From Methanothermococcus okinawensis IH1 (GTDB lineage: Archaea > AGJL01 > Methanococci > Methanococcales > Methanococcaceae), in assembly GCF_000179575.2 (NCBI RefSeq), contig NC_015636.1:558001-622000 (forward strand): DNA of 64,000 bases. Direction: 5' to 3'. The position numbers were made by a program, and so were the translations under genes. The notes beneath the pieces were generated by a model. That model ran no database searches. It worked only from the letters and a program-made list of their open reading frames with translations, and had not been told where the DNA came from. Positions 9,678 to 19,077 of this stretch are shown here, in pieces. The stretch's first letter is position 1; each line of letters starts with the position of its first letter.

Positions 9678-10253
9678 ATGAAAGTGGGCATAACTAAGAT
9701 GTATGCAGATATTGCAAAAATAATTGGCATTGAAAACTACGATGTAGTCAATCCATACAACAACAAATTAACAGAATATTATGACTTACTTATTATTTCA
9801 AAGGGGTATAAAGAAAGGGTGAAAAAATTAAATCCTTATCCCATTTTTGAAATAAAATCCGCCACTTTTGATGATTTAATTGATAGCTTAAATGGACTAA
9901 AAAGATTGAATATCGGAGCTCCTAATAAAATAGATAAATATATTGAAACAATCCAAAAAAAGAAAAATGAGATTAAATCCCTAAAATACCCTAAAAATGT
10001 AAAAATCAACTCAAAAACGGAATTTATAAAAAAAATTATAGCTGATTTGGGGCTTAATATCTCAGATGATGGCATTTTAATAATTCCTGATTATATGGTT
10101 GATAAAAATATAACTATTACAACTATCGATGAAAATGGTAAAAAAACCTATATAATGCTAAATACTCATAGATATGATTTAAATACTCTTGAAAGAATTG
10201 AAGATAGGTATTTATCTATTATAAAGTCCATTAATAAATTATCGGTGGAATAA
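9678..10253 (+). CDS. Uncharacterised protein of the hmd cluster
   Basis: I do not recognise a named family. The 191-aa protein is soluble and Lys/Ile-rich, has no cysteine, and has no obvious cofactor motif. Its stop codon overlaps the first base of the next gene's ATG (TAATG), which implies translational coupling. It lies tightly between hcgA and hmdC/hcgG, so a role in FeGP cofactor assembly, perhaps as a scaffold or partner, is an inference from context only. Confidence 0.7.
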   Translation: MKVGITKMYADIAKIIGIENYDVVNPYNNKLTEYYDLLIISKGYKERVKKLNPYPIFEIKSATFDDLIDSLNGLKRLNIGAPNKIDKYIETIQKKKNEIKSLKYPKNVKINSKTEFIKKIIADLGLNISDDGILIIPDYMVDKNITITTIDENGKKTYIMLNTHRYDLNTLERIEDRYLSIIKSINKLSVE

Positions 10254-11788
10254 TGAAAGATATAATAAAAAATGCAGTAAATGATTTGGATATCTGTTTA
10301 GAACTGAGAAAGGATGTTATTGAAAAAATAACAAAAAATAAACTATCTGAAAAGGAAATAATAGAAATAGTGGATGCAGTGGATGATTTAAGTATTGAAG
10401 AAATACAAAAACTTGGAAGTAATTTTAGAAAATTCCCACTTGGATGCGATTTAGTGGAAATGGGCATAGGTCCATGTTCTTCATCATTGACTTTAACTGA
10501 GCTCATAGAGAACTGTATATTATCGGATTATATAGGATTTCCAATACATATATGTGCCTATGCACTTGGCGATATAGCGGAAAAAGAAGGCATGACTCCA
10601 TTGGAGGTTTTTAAAACAATTCATAATGCAATTGAAGTTCCAATTGATTTAGACCATTTTGGAAAATACGGAGCAATGAGATTTCCAAAAGAAATAACAC
10701 ATTGTATGGGGGATTGTTATTATAATGGACCCCCATTTAAAGGATGTCCAAAAGATAGAATACATAAACGACTTATTGACAAAGAAAAAAAATATTCCTA
10801 TGAATTCGATGACTGGATAAAATTATCCTCTACGGTATGCGTTAATGTTGTAAGAGAACAGGGGGGAGAGGAACATGCTGCACCACTGGATGAAATGGAA
10901 ATCGTTGCAGAAGCTGCTAAAAAGTATGGTAAGGGCTTGGAAGGTATATTTTATGTTGGGGATGGATATGATGATTTAATCACAGGTTTAAAATCTTGCA
11001 TAGATTTAGATGTGGATGTGTTTGTTGTTGAAGGAGCTCCGTTTAATAGGGCAAAGGATAGGTTAAAAGCATTTGCAAAGGCAGTTGCAGTATCCCGTAT
11101 ATTGGTAAAAGGTGGAGTGGTTGCTACCAATGGGGCATATGAGGATGAATGCAGAATAGGTCTTAGAAGCGGCTTAAATGTAATACTAAGTGGTTTTAGA
11201 GGAAATCATCACGGTTATATGTGTGGTTATTCGCCAAAAACTGCCAAAAGGGGAAATTTTGGGGTTCCAAGAGTTTTAAGAATTATCAAGGAAGAGATTA
11301 AAAATAATAAATTGGATACCCATATATTGAATAGAAATATATTAAAGGCAATAGCATTGGGAAGTAAATTTTTAAACTACAAAAATGAGAGCCTAATTTA
11401 TCCAAACAGTTTAGGAGGTCACTTTATTGGCGATGCTCATTGGGTAGCAGCTAAAAATAGCAATTTATATAACAATATAAATAATATATATAACAAAACC
11501 ATCGATGATATAGACAATTGCAGTAAATTAGGTCTTTTAGGGGGTAGATACATAGCATGGGGAATAGCAAAGGCATTAAAACCAGATGAGGTATATATAA
11601 GCGATGCCAATAAATGGGTGGAAAAAGCCACTGTAAAGATATTGAATGATGCTAAAATAAATGCCTATGGATGCAATGGAAATGATAAAAAAGTAATGGA
11701 AAATGCCGATAAATCGATTATTACTTCATTTATTCCTGAGATAGTTTTAAGAATAAAAAATAAAATTGATGCAGAAAGTTTAATTTAA
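10253..11788 (+). CDS. hcgG: HmdC / HcgG-like FeGP cofactor biosynthesis protein
   Basis: This is a 511-aa protein of the Hmd co-occurring family, which in related methanogens is encoded with hmd and hcgA and is needed for FeGP cofactor synthesis. Conserved blocks include PLGCDLVEMGIGPCSSSLT, HCMGDCYYNGPPFKGCP with several closely spaced cysteines, and NVILSGFRGNHHGYMCGY. The C-terminal part (about 330-511) contains LGGRYIAWGIAKAL and looks like a fibrillarin-type fold. A short Asn/Ile-rich insert is at about 405-425. It starts one base inside the upstream gene's stop. The biochemical step is not settled. Confidence 0.85.
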   Translation: MKDIIKNAVNDLDICLELRKDVIEKITKNKLSEKEIIEIVDAVDDLSIEEIQKLGSNFRKFPLGCDLVEMGIGPCSSSLTLTELIENCILSDYIGFPIHICAYALGDIAEKEGMTPLEVFKTIHNAIEVPIDLDHFGKYGAMRFPKEITHCMGDCYYNGPPFKGCPKDRIHKRLIDKEKKYSYEFDDWIKLSSTVCVNVVREQGGEEHAAPLDEMEIVAEAAKKYGKGLEGIFYVGDGYDDLITGLKSCIDLDVDVFVVEGAPFNRAKDRLKAFAKAVAVSRILVKGGVVATNGAYEDECRIGLRSGLNVILSGFRGNHHGYMCGYSPKTAKRGNFGVPRVLRIIKEEIKNNKLDTHILNRNILKAIALGSKFLNYKNESLIYPNSLGGHFIGDAHWVAAKNSNLYNNINNIYNKTIDDIDNCSKLGLLGGRYIAWGIAKALKPDEVYISDANKWVEKATVKILNDAKINAYGCNGNDKKVMENADKSIITSFIPEIVLRIKNKIDAESLI

Positions 11789-11790
11789 AA

Positions 11791-11859
11791 AACATCCTCA
11801 GCTACCCCAGGTCTCATCTTATACAGCATCAGCAGGGATGACTCTCATCATCGGATGTT
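11791..11859 (-). ncRNA. Box C/D guide sRNA
   Basis: Read on the minus strand, this 69-nt element has a C box (ATGATGA) near its 5' end, 12 nt of guide, a D' box (CTGA), a C' box (AAGATGA, one change from RUGAUGA), 12 nt of guide, and a D box (CTGA). A perfect 7-bp terminal stem (AACATCC with GGATGTT) closes it. Two 12-nt guide spacings are the canonical symmetric archaeal layout. By the D+5 rule the guides would target CAGGGATGACTC and CTACCCCAGGTC, methylating the fifth base of each; the target RNAs are not in this window. An RNA ligase gene ends 97 bp upstream on the same strand. Confidence 0.9.
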
Positions 11860-11883
11860 ATTTTTTTATTTATTTCTTTTTTG

Positions 11884-11895
11884 TTTTTATAATTT
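11884..11895 (-). promoter_or_regulatory. Candidate promoter of the C/D sRNA
   Basis: A TATA-like element (ATTATAAAAA, minus strand) lies about 27 bp before the 5' end of the sRNA at 11859, the expected archaeal spacing. The surrounding DNA is nearly all A/T, so chance matches are common. Read-through from the RNA ligase gene is the alternative source of the sRNA. Confidence 0.4.
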
Positions 11896-11956
11896 TTTTT
11901 CTTTTTTTATTTATTTCATATTAGTTTTTATTTATTATTATTTTAATTAAATTTAT

Positions 11957-13147
11957 TTACCAAAGATTTCCATCCAAATGGCTTTTTATTTTGTCGTTGG
12001 TTGAATTATATATTCTTCCTATTTTAACCTTATGCATCCCATTTTCAAATTTTTGATTTTCCTTTACAACAAATGCTATATGAAGTTTTTTTAGATAATC
12101 CAAAAATTCATTTAAATCCTCTTCACTATCCAAATATATTTCAAAATCCTCTGTAATCAACTCTCCTTTTGAAATATTTTTTATACTATTTACCATTGGA
12201 TAAAGTATTGATTTTCCTATGTTTTTTGCCCTTTTTTCCATTTCTTTTTCATCCTCGTTAAATTCAAACGATTGATAACCTTCCCTCACAAGTCGGCTAA
12301 ACATAAAATCAATACCTAAGTCATACATATACCTAAATGCCACGGATAAATCGTTACATTGGGTATAATGAGTTGTGTATTTTATGGGGTTTATAATCAT
12401 GTCAGGGTCTTTTAAAACTACTCCTTCCCTTTTTTTATCATTCAAAGTCAGTATTATTTTTTTTATATGTTCAATATCTTCTTTATTAAATATACCAATA
12501 GGTTTCACATATGGGAGCTCATATTTTTGTAGGAGCTCCTCCTTTTCACTTATTGAAAGTGGTTTATTTGTTTCCCTATATCTTACATCAAATATATAAA
12601 ATCCTAAATTCTCAATAATTTTAGTTTTTTTATTATTATTTTTATCACTTTTAATTAATATATTATTTACTTCTGGATAATAATGGGGAACATAGGGATT
12701 ATTTAACCCTATCATCTCACCGCAAAGCATTAAATTAGGATAATCATCCAATATATTAACATTTAAAAATTTTAACGCCTTTTTTGTAGTAAATGGGCAA
12801 ATTCGACCTCCTCTCGTAATCGCCATAACTTTATTGTCAATTTTTGTTATTCTAACATTGTATCCATCTAATTTTTCTTCTACAACGATTTTATTAATAA
12901 AATAATTTTTTAATGTAGGATAAAGCATCATAGCACGCCTTATTTTTGGATATCCCATTACAATATCCATATTATTATTTAAAAATAAAACAGTCCCCCT
13001 TTCAATATGTCTTAGTTTCTTTTTAAATAATAGATATTTTTTGTTATGATACATATCAAAAGAAATTATTTTTCTTTCAAATGCCTTTTTTATATCCACT
13101 TCATCCAACTTTAACCTTTCCGAGACTTTTAAAATATCAATATCCAT
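11957..13147 (-). CDS. ATP-dependent RNA ligase, archaeal Rnl3 family
   Basis: The nucleotidyltransferase lysine motif EEKLDGYNVR (Lys92 from my start) and later motifs (GEMIG; REGVVLKDP with its lysine) identify a covalent nucleotidyltransferase, and the overall layout matches the archaeal Rnl3 RNA ligases. Characterised members join or circularise RNA, including box C/D sRNAs. The length (396 aa) fits. A GTG at 13156 also opens the frame, but it lies in the GTGAT ribosome-binding sequence of the ATG at 13147, so I prefer 13147. A short Asn/Lys-rich loop lies near residues 170-180. Confidence 0.88.
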   Translation of the reverse strand: MDIDILKVSERLKLDEVDIKKAFERKIISFDMYHNKKYLLFKKKLRHIERGTVLFLNNNMDIVMGYPKIRRAMMLYPTLKNYFINKIVVEEKLDGYNVRITKIDNKVMAITRGGRICPFTTKKALKFLNVNILDDYPNLMLCGEMIGLNNPYVPHYYPEVNNILIKSDKNNNKKTKIIENLGFYIFDVRYRETNKPLSISEKEELLQKYELPYVKPIGIFNKEDIEHIKKIILTLNDKKREGVVLKDPDMIINPIKYTTHYTQCNDLSVAFRYMYDLGIDFMFSRLVREGYQSFEFNEDEKEMEKRAKNIGKSILYPMVNSIKNISKGELITEDFEIYLDSEEDLNEFLDYLKKLHIAFVVKENQKFENGMHKVKIGRIYNSTNDKIKSHLDGNLW

Positions 13148-13219
13148 AAAAATCACAATAATATATTTTATAATATAACATATTATGGCCTATCTTTCTC
13201 CATATATCTTTATACTGTT

Positions 13220-13891
13220 TTATATTTTATTTTTTATAACACCCCATTTCCTCAATTTTTTAGATAATTTGCTAAAAAACAGGATATTTAATGGAGTTCC
13301 CAATTTTGCATAATAGTTTAATCCATCCCCAATATTATTGTTCTTTTTTAATACCCTTAAAAACTCCTTTGGATTATCTTTATCAAATTCATCGACTTCC
13401 ATATATGCATTGCCGAGCTCCCATGGAAAATGGGAATCGCTACCAACACCCATTAATAAATTGTTTATTTTAGCATATTCATAAGCCATAATATTTGGTT
13501 CTTCCTCTATGCATCTACTGTTAAAAACCTCAACAATATCCACCTTTTTAATAAAATCCTTATTATTCAATATATCAAATCTACATAATGCCCTTCTTCT
13601 CCTACCATCAAATGGATGAGGTAAATAAATCAATCCACCCTGCTCTTTTACCCTGTCCATAGCCTCAAAGATATCCTTTTCATTTACCTGTTCGTTTAAA
13701 AATGCTCCAATAAATTCTCCTTTTTCTGTGGCTATCTCTTCACCAGGAATCCCAAAATCCACCTTTGTTAATAAATTGTGGTCTGCTATAATTGGAAATA
13801 TTTTTTTTACAGAACATACCTTTTTCAGAACTTTTATAGGATTTATTGAACAGTTTGAACAAATTGTATGGACATGCATATCAACTTTCAT
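13220..13891 (-). CDS. PHP-domain metal-dependent phosphoesterase
   Basis: The N-terminal DMHVHTICSNCS motif and downstream IADHN, HPFDGRRR and GSDSHFPWELG blocks are the metal-binding motifs of the PHP superfamily. At 223 aa it is a stand-alone PHP domain of the kind seen in nucleotide or phosphoester hydrolases. Its substrate is not known. The ATG directly abuts the stop of the upstream deaminase gene (TAAATG), so the two are translationally coupled. Confidence 0.87.
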   Translation of the reverse strand: MKVDMHVHTICSNCSINPIKVLKKVCSVKKIFPIIADHNLLTKVDFGIPGEEIATEKGEFIGAFLNEQVNEKDIFEAMDRVKEQGGLIYLPHPFDGRRRRALCRFDILNNKDFIKKVDIVEVFNSRCIEEEPNIMAYEYAKINNLLMGVGSDSHFPWELGNAYMEVDEFDKDNPKEFLRVLKKNNNIGDGLNYYAKLGTPLNILFFSKLSKKLRKWGVIKNKI

Positions 13892-15205
13892 TTAGTTTTC
13901 ACCAATGTTGAATTTTTCCTTTATTATTTTATCTATTTTCTTATAAACATCATTTAAAAATTTATCCCCGAATATGAATTTTTTGTTTTTTAGTAATACC
14001 TCTCCATTTACTATTACGGTATCTACATCATTTCCATTTGCAGAATATACAATATTTGATTTTATATTATTCACAGGTCTTAAATGTGGTGAATTGATAT
14101 CCAACAATACAATGTCATTATTTTCAAATCCCAATATTTCACTATTAAAAACCATATTTAAAACAGTATCAACATCCCCTACTGTTGGGTCCCATCTGTG
14201 TGCCTTGTGAAGTAATGCGGTAATTTTCATCTCTTCCAAAATATCTAAATTGTTGTTGCTTGCAGGTCCATCTGTTCCAATAGAAACATTTACGCCCTCA
14301 TTTAACATCTCCACAAGTGGCATAACACCCCCGCTGGCAAGTTTCATATTACTTCCAGGACAGTGAGATACCTTCACATTATGCCTTGCAAGTTTTTTTA
14401 CCTCATCCTTCGTAATCCATACAAGGTGAGCTCCTATTACATTGCTATCCAATACCCCAATATTTTCCAAGTATTCAACGGGCCTCATTTTTATGTTATT
14501 TTCCATCTCAACTACTTCATATCTTGTTTCAGATATATGAGTGTGCAATAATATATTGTATTCATCGGCTATCTCTTTACATTTAATATATGTTTCCTTA
14601 GAGCAGGTATATGGAGCATGTGGAGCTATCGCTGGTTTAACTATCTTTTCATTCTTATGTTTTTTTATAAAATTCTCAGCCATCTTCAAAAGTTTGTTTA
14701 GGTCTTTACTTTCAGGAGTTCCAAAATCTATTATCGGAAAACCTATTACTCCCTTTAACCCTATCTGTTTTGTGGCATTCATAATCTCTTCTGAAAAAAA
14801 ATACATCTCATTAAATGAGGTAATACCAAACCTCAACATTTCAAGGCATCCCAAAAGGGAACCATAATAAACATCTTCTTCTGTTAATTTTGCTTCATTA
14901 GGCCATATTTTTTCATTTAACCAATTTTGCAAAATCATATCATCGGCAATTCCTCTTAAAAGTGTCATTGGTATGTGAGTGTGAGTATTTGTTAATCCAG
15001 GCATTGCACATTTATTTTTTCCATTTATTATTTTTAAATCATTCTTATTTAGGTTTTCCTTTTTAACTAAGTTTTTTCCAATTATAATTTTAGTTATGTT
15101 TTCATTTTCATTTTCATACTCTTTTTTTATTAGAATATCAACATTTTTATATACATTTAGCTTTTTATCAACCACATAATCTAAATTTTCTACCAATATC
15201 GTCAT
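13892..15205 (-). CDS. dadD: Amidohydrolase: 5'-deoxyadenosine / SAH / MTA deaminase
   Basis: This 437-aa enzyme belongs to the MtaD/SahH-deaminase group of amidohydrolases. Metal ligands are visible in GLTNTHTHIPM, HTHISET and IGTDGPASNN. In methanococci the orthologue deaminates 5'-deoxyadenosine and S-adenosylhomocysteine, recycling the products of radical SAM and methyl transfer chemistry. That suits a cell with several radical SAM pathways. The start ATG follows AGTGATAGC. It is coupled to the PHP gene downstream. Confidence 0.88.
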   Translation of the reverse strand: MTILVENLDYVVDKKLNVYKNVDILIKKEYENENENITKIIIGKNLVKKENLNKNDLKIINGKNKCAMPGLTNTHTHIPMTLLRGIADDMILQNWLNEKIWPNEAKLTEEDVYYGSLLGCLEMLRFGITSFNEMYFFSEEIMNATKQIGLKGVIGFPIIDFGTPESKDLNKLLKMAENFIKKHKNEKIVKPAIAPHAPYTCSKETYIKCKEIADEYNILLHTHISETRYEVVEMENNIKMRPVEYLENIGVLDSNVIGAHLVWITKDEVKKLARHNVKVSHCPGSNMKLASGGVMPLVEMLNEGVNVSIGTDGPASNNNLDILEEMKITALLHKAHRWDPTVGDVDTVLNMVFNSEILGFENNDIVLLDINSPHLRPVNNIKSNIVYSANGNDVDTVIVNGEVLLKNKKFIFGDKFLNDVYKKIDKIIKEKFNIGEN

Positions 15206-15296
15206 GCTATCACTAAATTAAAAAAGAATAAATAATAAAATAAATTATGAAATATAAATATAATAAGTTAAAGTTATAAAATAAAATATAAAAACA

Positions 15297-15617
15297 TTAA
15301 TTTCTTATATATACACATACTTCATATTTATTTCCTTCATCATCGTAGGCGTGGGTTTTTCTTCTAAGATAATATACCCCTTCATCTTCGTAGTCATCAA
15401 ATATCTTTAATTCATCCTCGGATATATCAAAAAGAATAATGCCATCAACAGTTTTTCTTTTTTCTTTTATTTCTTCTTTTACCCCATAATACCCTATATT
15501 TTTATCAAAAAATTTTTCATACCCAATTATTTTTCCTTTTTTCATTTTTGGAACCCTATTTATCAATTCCTTTAACCTATCCTTTTTCATCAATTCTCCA
15601 TAGGCAAATACATTCAT
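15297..15617 (-). CDS. Gamma-glutamylcyclotransferase-like (GGCT/AIG2 fold) protein
   Basis: The FAYGELM motif at the N-terminus, the central IILFDISEDELKIFDDYEDEG block and the C-terminal YEVCVYIRN match the small GGCT-like family. The glutamate of the second block fits the catalytic acid position. The length (106 aa) is typical. The cellular substrate in methanogens is not known. It lies 66 bp upstream of nothing it obviously works with; the DNA polymerase gene follows it on the same strand going the other way along the map. Confidence 0.8.
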   Translation of the reverse strand: MNVFAYGELMKKDRLKELINRVPKMKKGKIIGYEKFFDKNIGYYGVKEEIKEKRKTVDGIILFDISEDELKIFDDYEDEGVYYLRRKTHAYDDEGNKYEVCVYIRN

Positions 15618-15682
15618 ATTATCCCTTAAATTATCCTTAAATTATTATTATCATTATCATTATATCTATAAATTTATATAAA

Positions 15683-18115
15683 TTATTCCATTAAAAATCC
15701 TTCCAATGTAATTTGTTTATCAACATTCCTGAGCTCATCCTTTGAGATTCCCAATGATTCCATTATTCGCAATACAGGCGGTAAAATTTGATTATCTATA
15801 TAATAGGATGTATCGTAATCCTTTGCATCCTCTGGAAGAACAGCCCTTTCACTTATGGATTTATTGCCGCTGGTTATTATATAACCGATTACATCACCTA
15901 TATTTAATCTCCCGCCTTTTTTTAATATTTTTTTGGCTACTTCAACATGCGGTGCTGTGGTTTTATATTCGTTAATATCCTTTGTAAGCTGAGTGTATAT
16001 TATCAAATCCTTTTTATCAATTTTTCCATTTTTTAAATCAGTTATTATATTTTTTATAATATTTTTAGCCTTTTCAACATTCCCTTCTTTTAATAAGATT
16101 TCTAAAACTGCTTTTTGAGTTTTCTTTGCAATATTAGACCAATCTCTTCTTACAAATTCCAATCCTTTTATAGTTATTTTATCGTTTTCATCGATAAGTG
16201 CATATCTCTTTTTTGTGATAAATATGCCTCTTTTATAGTATCCTTCGAATTCTAACTCCATATCTTTTGGTAGTTTTTCATTTATTTTATTTAAAAATTC
16301 ATAGGTTTTATTTAATAATGTCTTTTTATCGCTATTTTCATTCAATACAGCGTATAAACCATCAGTATCGGCATAAATTACTTTAAATCCGTATTTTTCT
16401 GCCTCCTCAATGGTTTTTTGAATATAAGTTCTGCCTAAATGTGTGATTACCTCCGCACATTCTTTTGAATACCACCGAGCTCGCGGATAAGCCATATATC
16501 CATAATGACTATTTGCAAGTATCTTCAATGATTTTTGTTCATAATTAAGTAGTTTATAATATTCGTTATAATATTTGTTATTCTTGCTGTTAAGTTCTTT
16601 CTTTTCGGTATCTTTTTCCTTTAATATTTTTTTAATTGTTTTTCTCCTTTCAATTAAGTTCCTCAATACCATAGGGATAAGTCCAATTCTTTTTTTACAA
16701 AACCAGTGTCCAAGTATCTTTTCAGACATATCCTCACAGCATTTACAATCTATGGTGTCTGGGCTTATGTTGTAGCTTATTATAATGGAGGGATACAGAG
16801 CTCTGAAATCCATGCTAACAATATTTTCATGCATGCCTTTAATTGGTTCTTTCACATAACCTCCTTCATAATATTCCCTTAATCTCTTTTGATATTCTCT
16901 ATTTGAAGGTCTATTTGGAGCTAAAAAGTTATTTTTAAATGAATGTTTTAATAAAAGATATTCAACCATTTGACTACTTCCCATCCTGCTAACTTCAAAT
17001 AGCGTCTGATTTACAATTCTTGAAAACATCACTTCCAACGGCAAAAAATACTCCCCAATTTTATAGGTGTAATAGGCATCTTGGAATGAGTATTCAACGA
17101 GATTTTTATCCATATTATTCCAAAGATTTGATATATTTTGATGCCCCACTTCTAACTTATGCACCCCAAAGAGCTCATAACTCACATCCTCCAATTTATA
17201 AGTTGTTAGATTTAACGTCCTTCTTGCTATTGGATATAAATCAATATGCACCTTTCCTGGAATGTAGCTTCTTAAATGGATTCCTCCTCGTGAAATCTTT
17301 ATTTTTTGTTTATGTTTCTGTGTTTTTGTTTTTTTTCCTATTTCTGTCTTTTTATCATCATTACCTGTTTTGTCAAAAAATACATTTATTCCAAGATTCT
17401 CAGCCCTTCTCTTTAAATAAGGAAAATCAAAGTTATCTCCGTTATAGGTGTAAATTATATCGTAATCTTTTAGTATGTCAATAGTTCTTTTTATGAGCTC
17501 CGATTCATCCTTTACCAATTCCATATATTTATGCTTAAAAGGTTTGTAGGTTATTACTTTTTTTAAGTCCTTTGAACAAAAACTTGTCATTAAAATGGGA
17601 TTTTTCTCTGGATTGGGTTCTCTACCTTCGCAATACACCTCCATATCAAAGGAAATAGTTTTTAATTCTGGAAGGTTATTATTTATTATTGTCCTTCTAT
17701 TTTTATCCTCAAAATTGTTATAATAAGTCGTTGGAATTATATCACTATCTATTAAATATCTCTTTGTAAATGGAATGTCATGTTCATATATCTCTCCGAG
17801 CTCCTTTAATACCCTCAGTTTTGGGACATCTTTTGGATATCTCACTGTGATTTTTGTAAAGTTTCTTTCGATTATCCGATTTTTTGAGTCGTTGAGATTG
17901 CTGTTTATAATTATTTTTCTTACACTTTCAAGATTTTCGACATAATTTAAGAGATTTTTATTATCATCATTACTTAAAAAATCATTTATCTCTTTTGTAG
18001 TGGCATCTACATAAAAATATGGTTTAAAATCTCTTTCCTTCAAAACTTTGTTTATTAAATATAAGTAAATACATTTATCTTCTGAATCATAATTTACATC
18101 AATAAGGGCATCCAT
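15683..18115 (-). CDS. polB: Family B DNA polymerase (PolB)
   Basis: This is a replicative/repair polymerase with 3'-5' exonuclease. Exo I is SFDMEVYCEG, Exo II is in YTYNGDNFDFPYL, and the polymerase motifs are SMDFRALYPSIIISYN (A), KILANSHYGYMAY (B) and YADTDGLYAV (C). At 810 aa it is uninterrupted, with no intein at any of the usual PolB sites. A lysine-rich insert (about residues 250-275) sits between exonuclease motifs. The ATG is preceded by TTGGTGTAAGC. Confidence 0.97.
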   Translation of the reverse strand: MDALIDVNYDSEDKCIYLYLINKVLKERDFKPYFYVDATTKEINDFLSNDDNKNLLNYVENLESVRKIIINSNLNDSKNRIIERNFTKITVRYPKDVPKLRVLKELGEIYEHDIPFTKRYLIDSDIIPTTYYNNFEDKNRRTIINNNLPELKTISFDMEVYCEGREPNPEKNPILMTSFCSKDLKKVITYKPFKHKYMELVKDESELIKRTIDILKDYDIIYTYNGDNFDFPYLKRRAENLGINVFFDKTGNDDKKTEIGKKTKTQKHKQKIKISRGGIHLRSYIPGKVHIDLYPIARRTLNLTTYKLEDVSYELFGVHKLEVGHQNISNLWNNMDKNLVEYSFQDAYYTYKIGEYFLPLEVMFSRIVNQTLFEVSRMGSSQMVEYLLLKHSFKNNFLAPNRPSNREYQKRLREYYEGGYVKEPIKGMHENIVSMDFRALYPSIIISYNISPDTIDCKCCEDMSEKILGHWFCKKRIGLIPMVLRNLIERRKTIKKILKEKDTEKKELNSKNNKYYNEYYKLLNYEQKSLKILANSHYGYMAYPRARWYSKECAEVITHLGRTYIQKTIEEAEKYGFKVIYADTDGLYAVLNENSDKKTLLNKTYEFLNKINEKLPKDMELEFEGYYKRGIFITKKRYALIDENDKITIKGLEFVRRDWSNIAKKTQKAVLEILLKEGNVEKAKNIIKNIITDLKNGKIDKKDLIIYTQLTKDINEYKTTAPHVEVAKKILKKGGRLNIGDVIGYIITSGNKSISERAVLPEDAKDYDTSYYIDNQILPPVLRIMESLGISKDELRNVDKQITLEGFLME

Positions 18116-18444
18116 GCTTACACCAATAAATAATATAAATAATAATAAAAAATAAATACCTGTATTAATAATAATAAGGTTATAATAATCTGTTCATAAT
18201 AAATTGAATATTGAATTTAATATAAGTAATTAAATATTCCTTCCTAAAATTAAAATTTGATAATACTTTTATTTCTATGATTTTTTTATTTTTTCTATTT
18301 TTTATTTTATTTAAATTATTAAATTATTAATAATTAATATATTATTATATATTATTTTTATATATTCTTTATACATTTTTATATTATAAATTTATATCAC
18401 TTTAAGTAATCCAAAAGTTATGATTTTTAAATATAGGTGATTTT
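18116..18444. other. Intergenic region between divergent polB and hacB
   Basis: This is AT-rich and free of convincing reading frames. A TATA-like AATTTATATCAC near 18388-18400 would place the hacB start site about 25 nt before its ATG. Promoters for polB must lie at the left side, but no single box stands out. Confidence 0.45.
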
Positions 18445-18930
18445 ATGATAATAAAAGGAAATGTTCATTTATTTGGCGATGATGTAGATACCGATGCTAT
18501 AATTCCAGGAGCATATTTAAAAACAACAGACCCCTATGAGCTCGCATCACACTGCATGGCTGGTATTGATGAAAACTTTCCAAAAAAAGTTAAGGAAGGG
18601 GATATAATAGTTGCTGGTGAAAATTTTGGCTGTGGTAGTAGTAGAGAACAGGCTCCAATTTCCATAAAATATACAGGCATTAAGGCTATTGTTGCCGAGA
18701 GTTTTGCAAGGATATTTTATAGAAACTGTATAAATATAGGACTTATTCCAATTACATGTAAAGGCATAAATAAGGAGATACAGAACGGAGATAGTATAGA
18801 AATTGATTTGGAAAATAAAAAAATAACAGTTAATGGTAAAAAGCTAAATTGCAATGTTCCAAAAGGTATAGAATGGGAAATATTAAGTGCTGGTGGATTG
18901 GTAAATTATGCTAAAATGAATAAGGAATAA
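18445..18930 (+). CDS. hacB: Homoaconitase small subunit (LeuD/HacB family)
   Basis: This is the swivel subunit of an aconitase-type dehydratase. The substrate loop reads [17 protein letters not shown] and the [14 protein letters not shown] block is present. The [25 protein letters not shown] stretch resembles the methanococcal homoaconitase subunit for coenzyme B (2-oxosuberate) synthesis more than the isopropylmalate isomerase. In homoaconitase the loop usually reads YLRT; here it is YLKT. The 161-aa length fits. GGTGAT precedes the ATG. The large subunit is not in the window. Isopropylmalate isomerase remains possible. Confidence 0.8.
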   Translation: MIIKGNVHLFGDDVDTDAIIPGAYLKTTDPYELASHCMAGIDENFPKKVKEGDIIVAGENFGCGSSREQAPISIKYTGIKAIVAESFARIFYRNCINIGLIPITCKGINKEIQNGDSIEIDLENKKITVNGKKLNCNVPKGIEWEILSAGGLVNYAKMNKE

Positions 18931-19077
18931 AAATATAAAAACAAAAGAAAATAAGATAAAAATTAAAAGAAAATTAAAAAAAGAGCATATAAAAAATAAA
19001 AAAAATGGAGAAATAAAAAAATCAAATAGGGTCAATAAATTAATAATTAATAATATTAAACGATAAATGGTGATGTA

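Noticed and set aside
17020-17484. 154-aa open frame antisense to polB
   Set aside because: It shadows conserved exonuclease-domain coding sequence, lacks a ribosome-binding site and has no recognisable domain.
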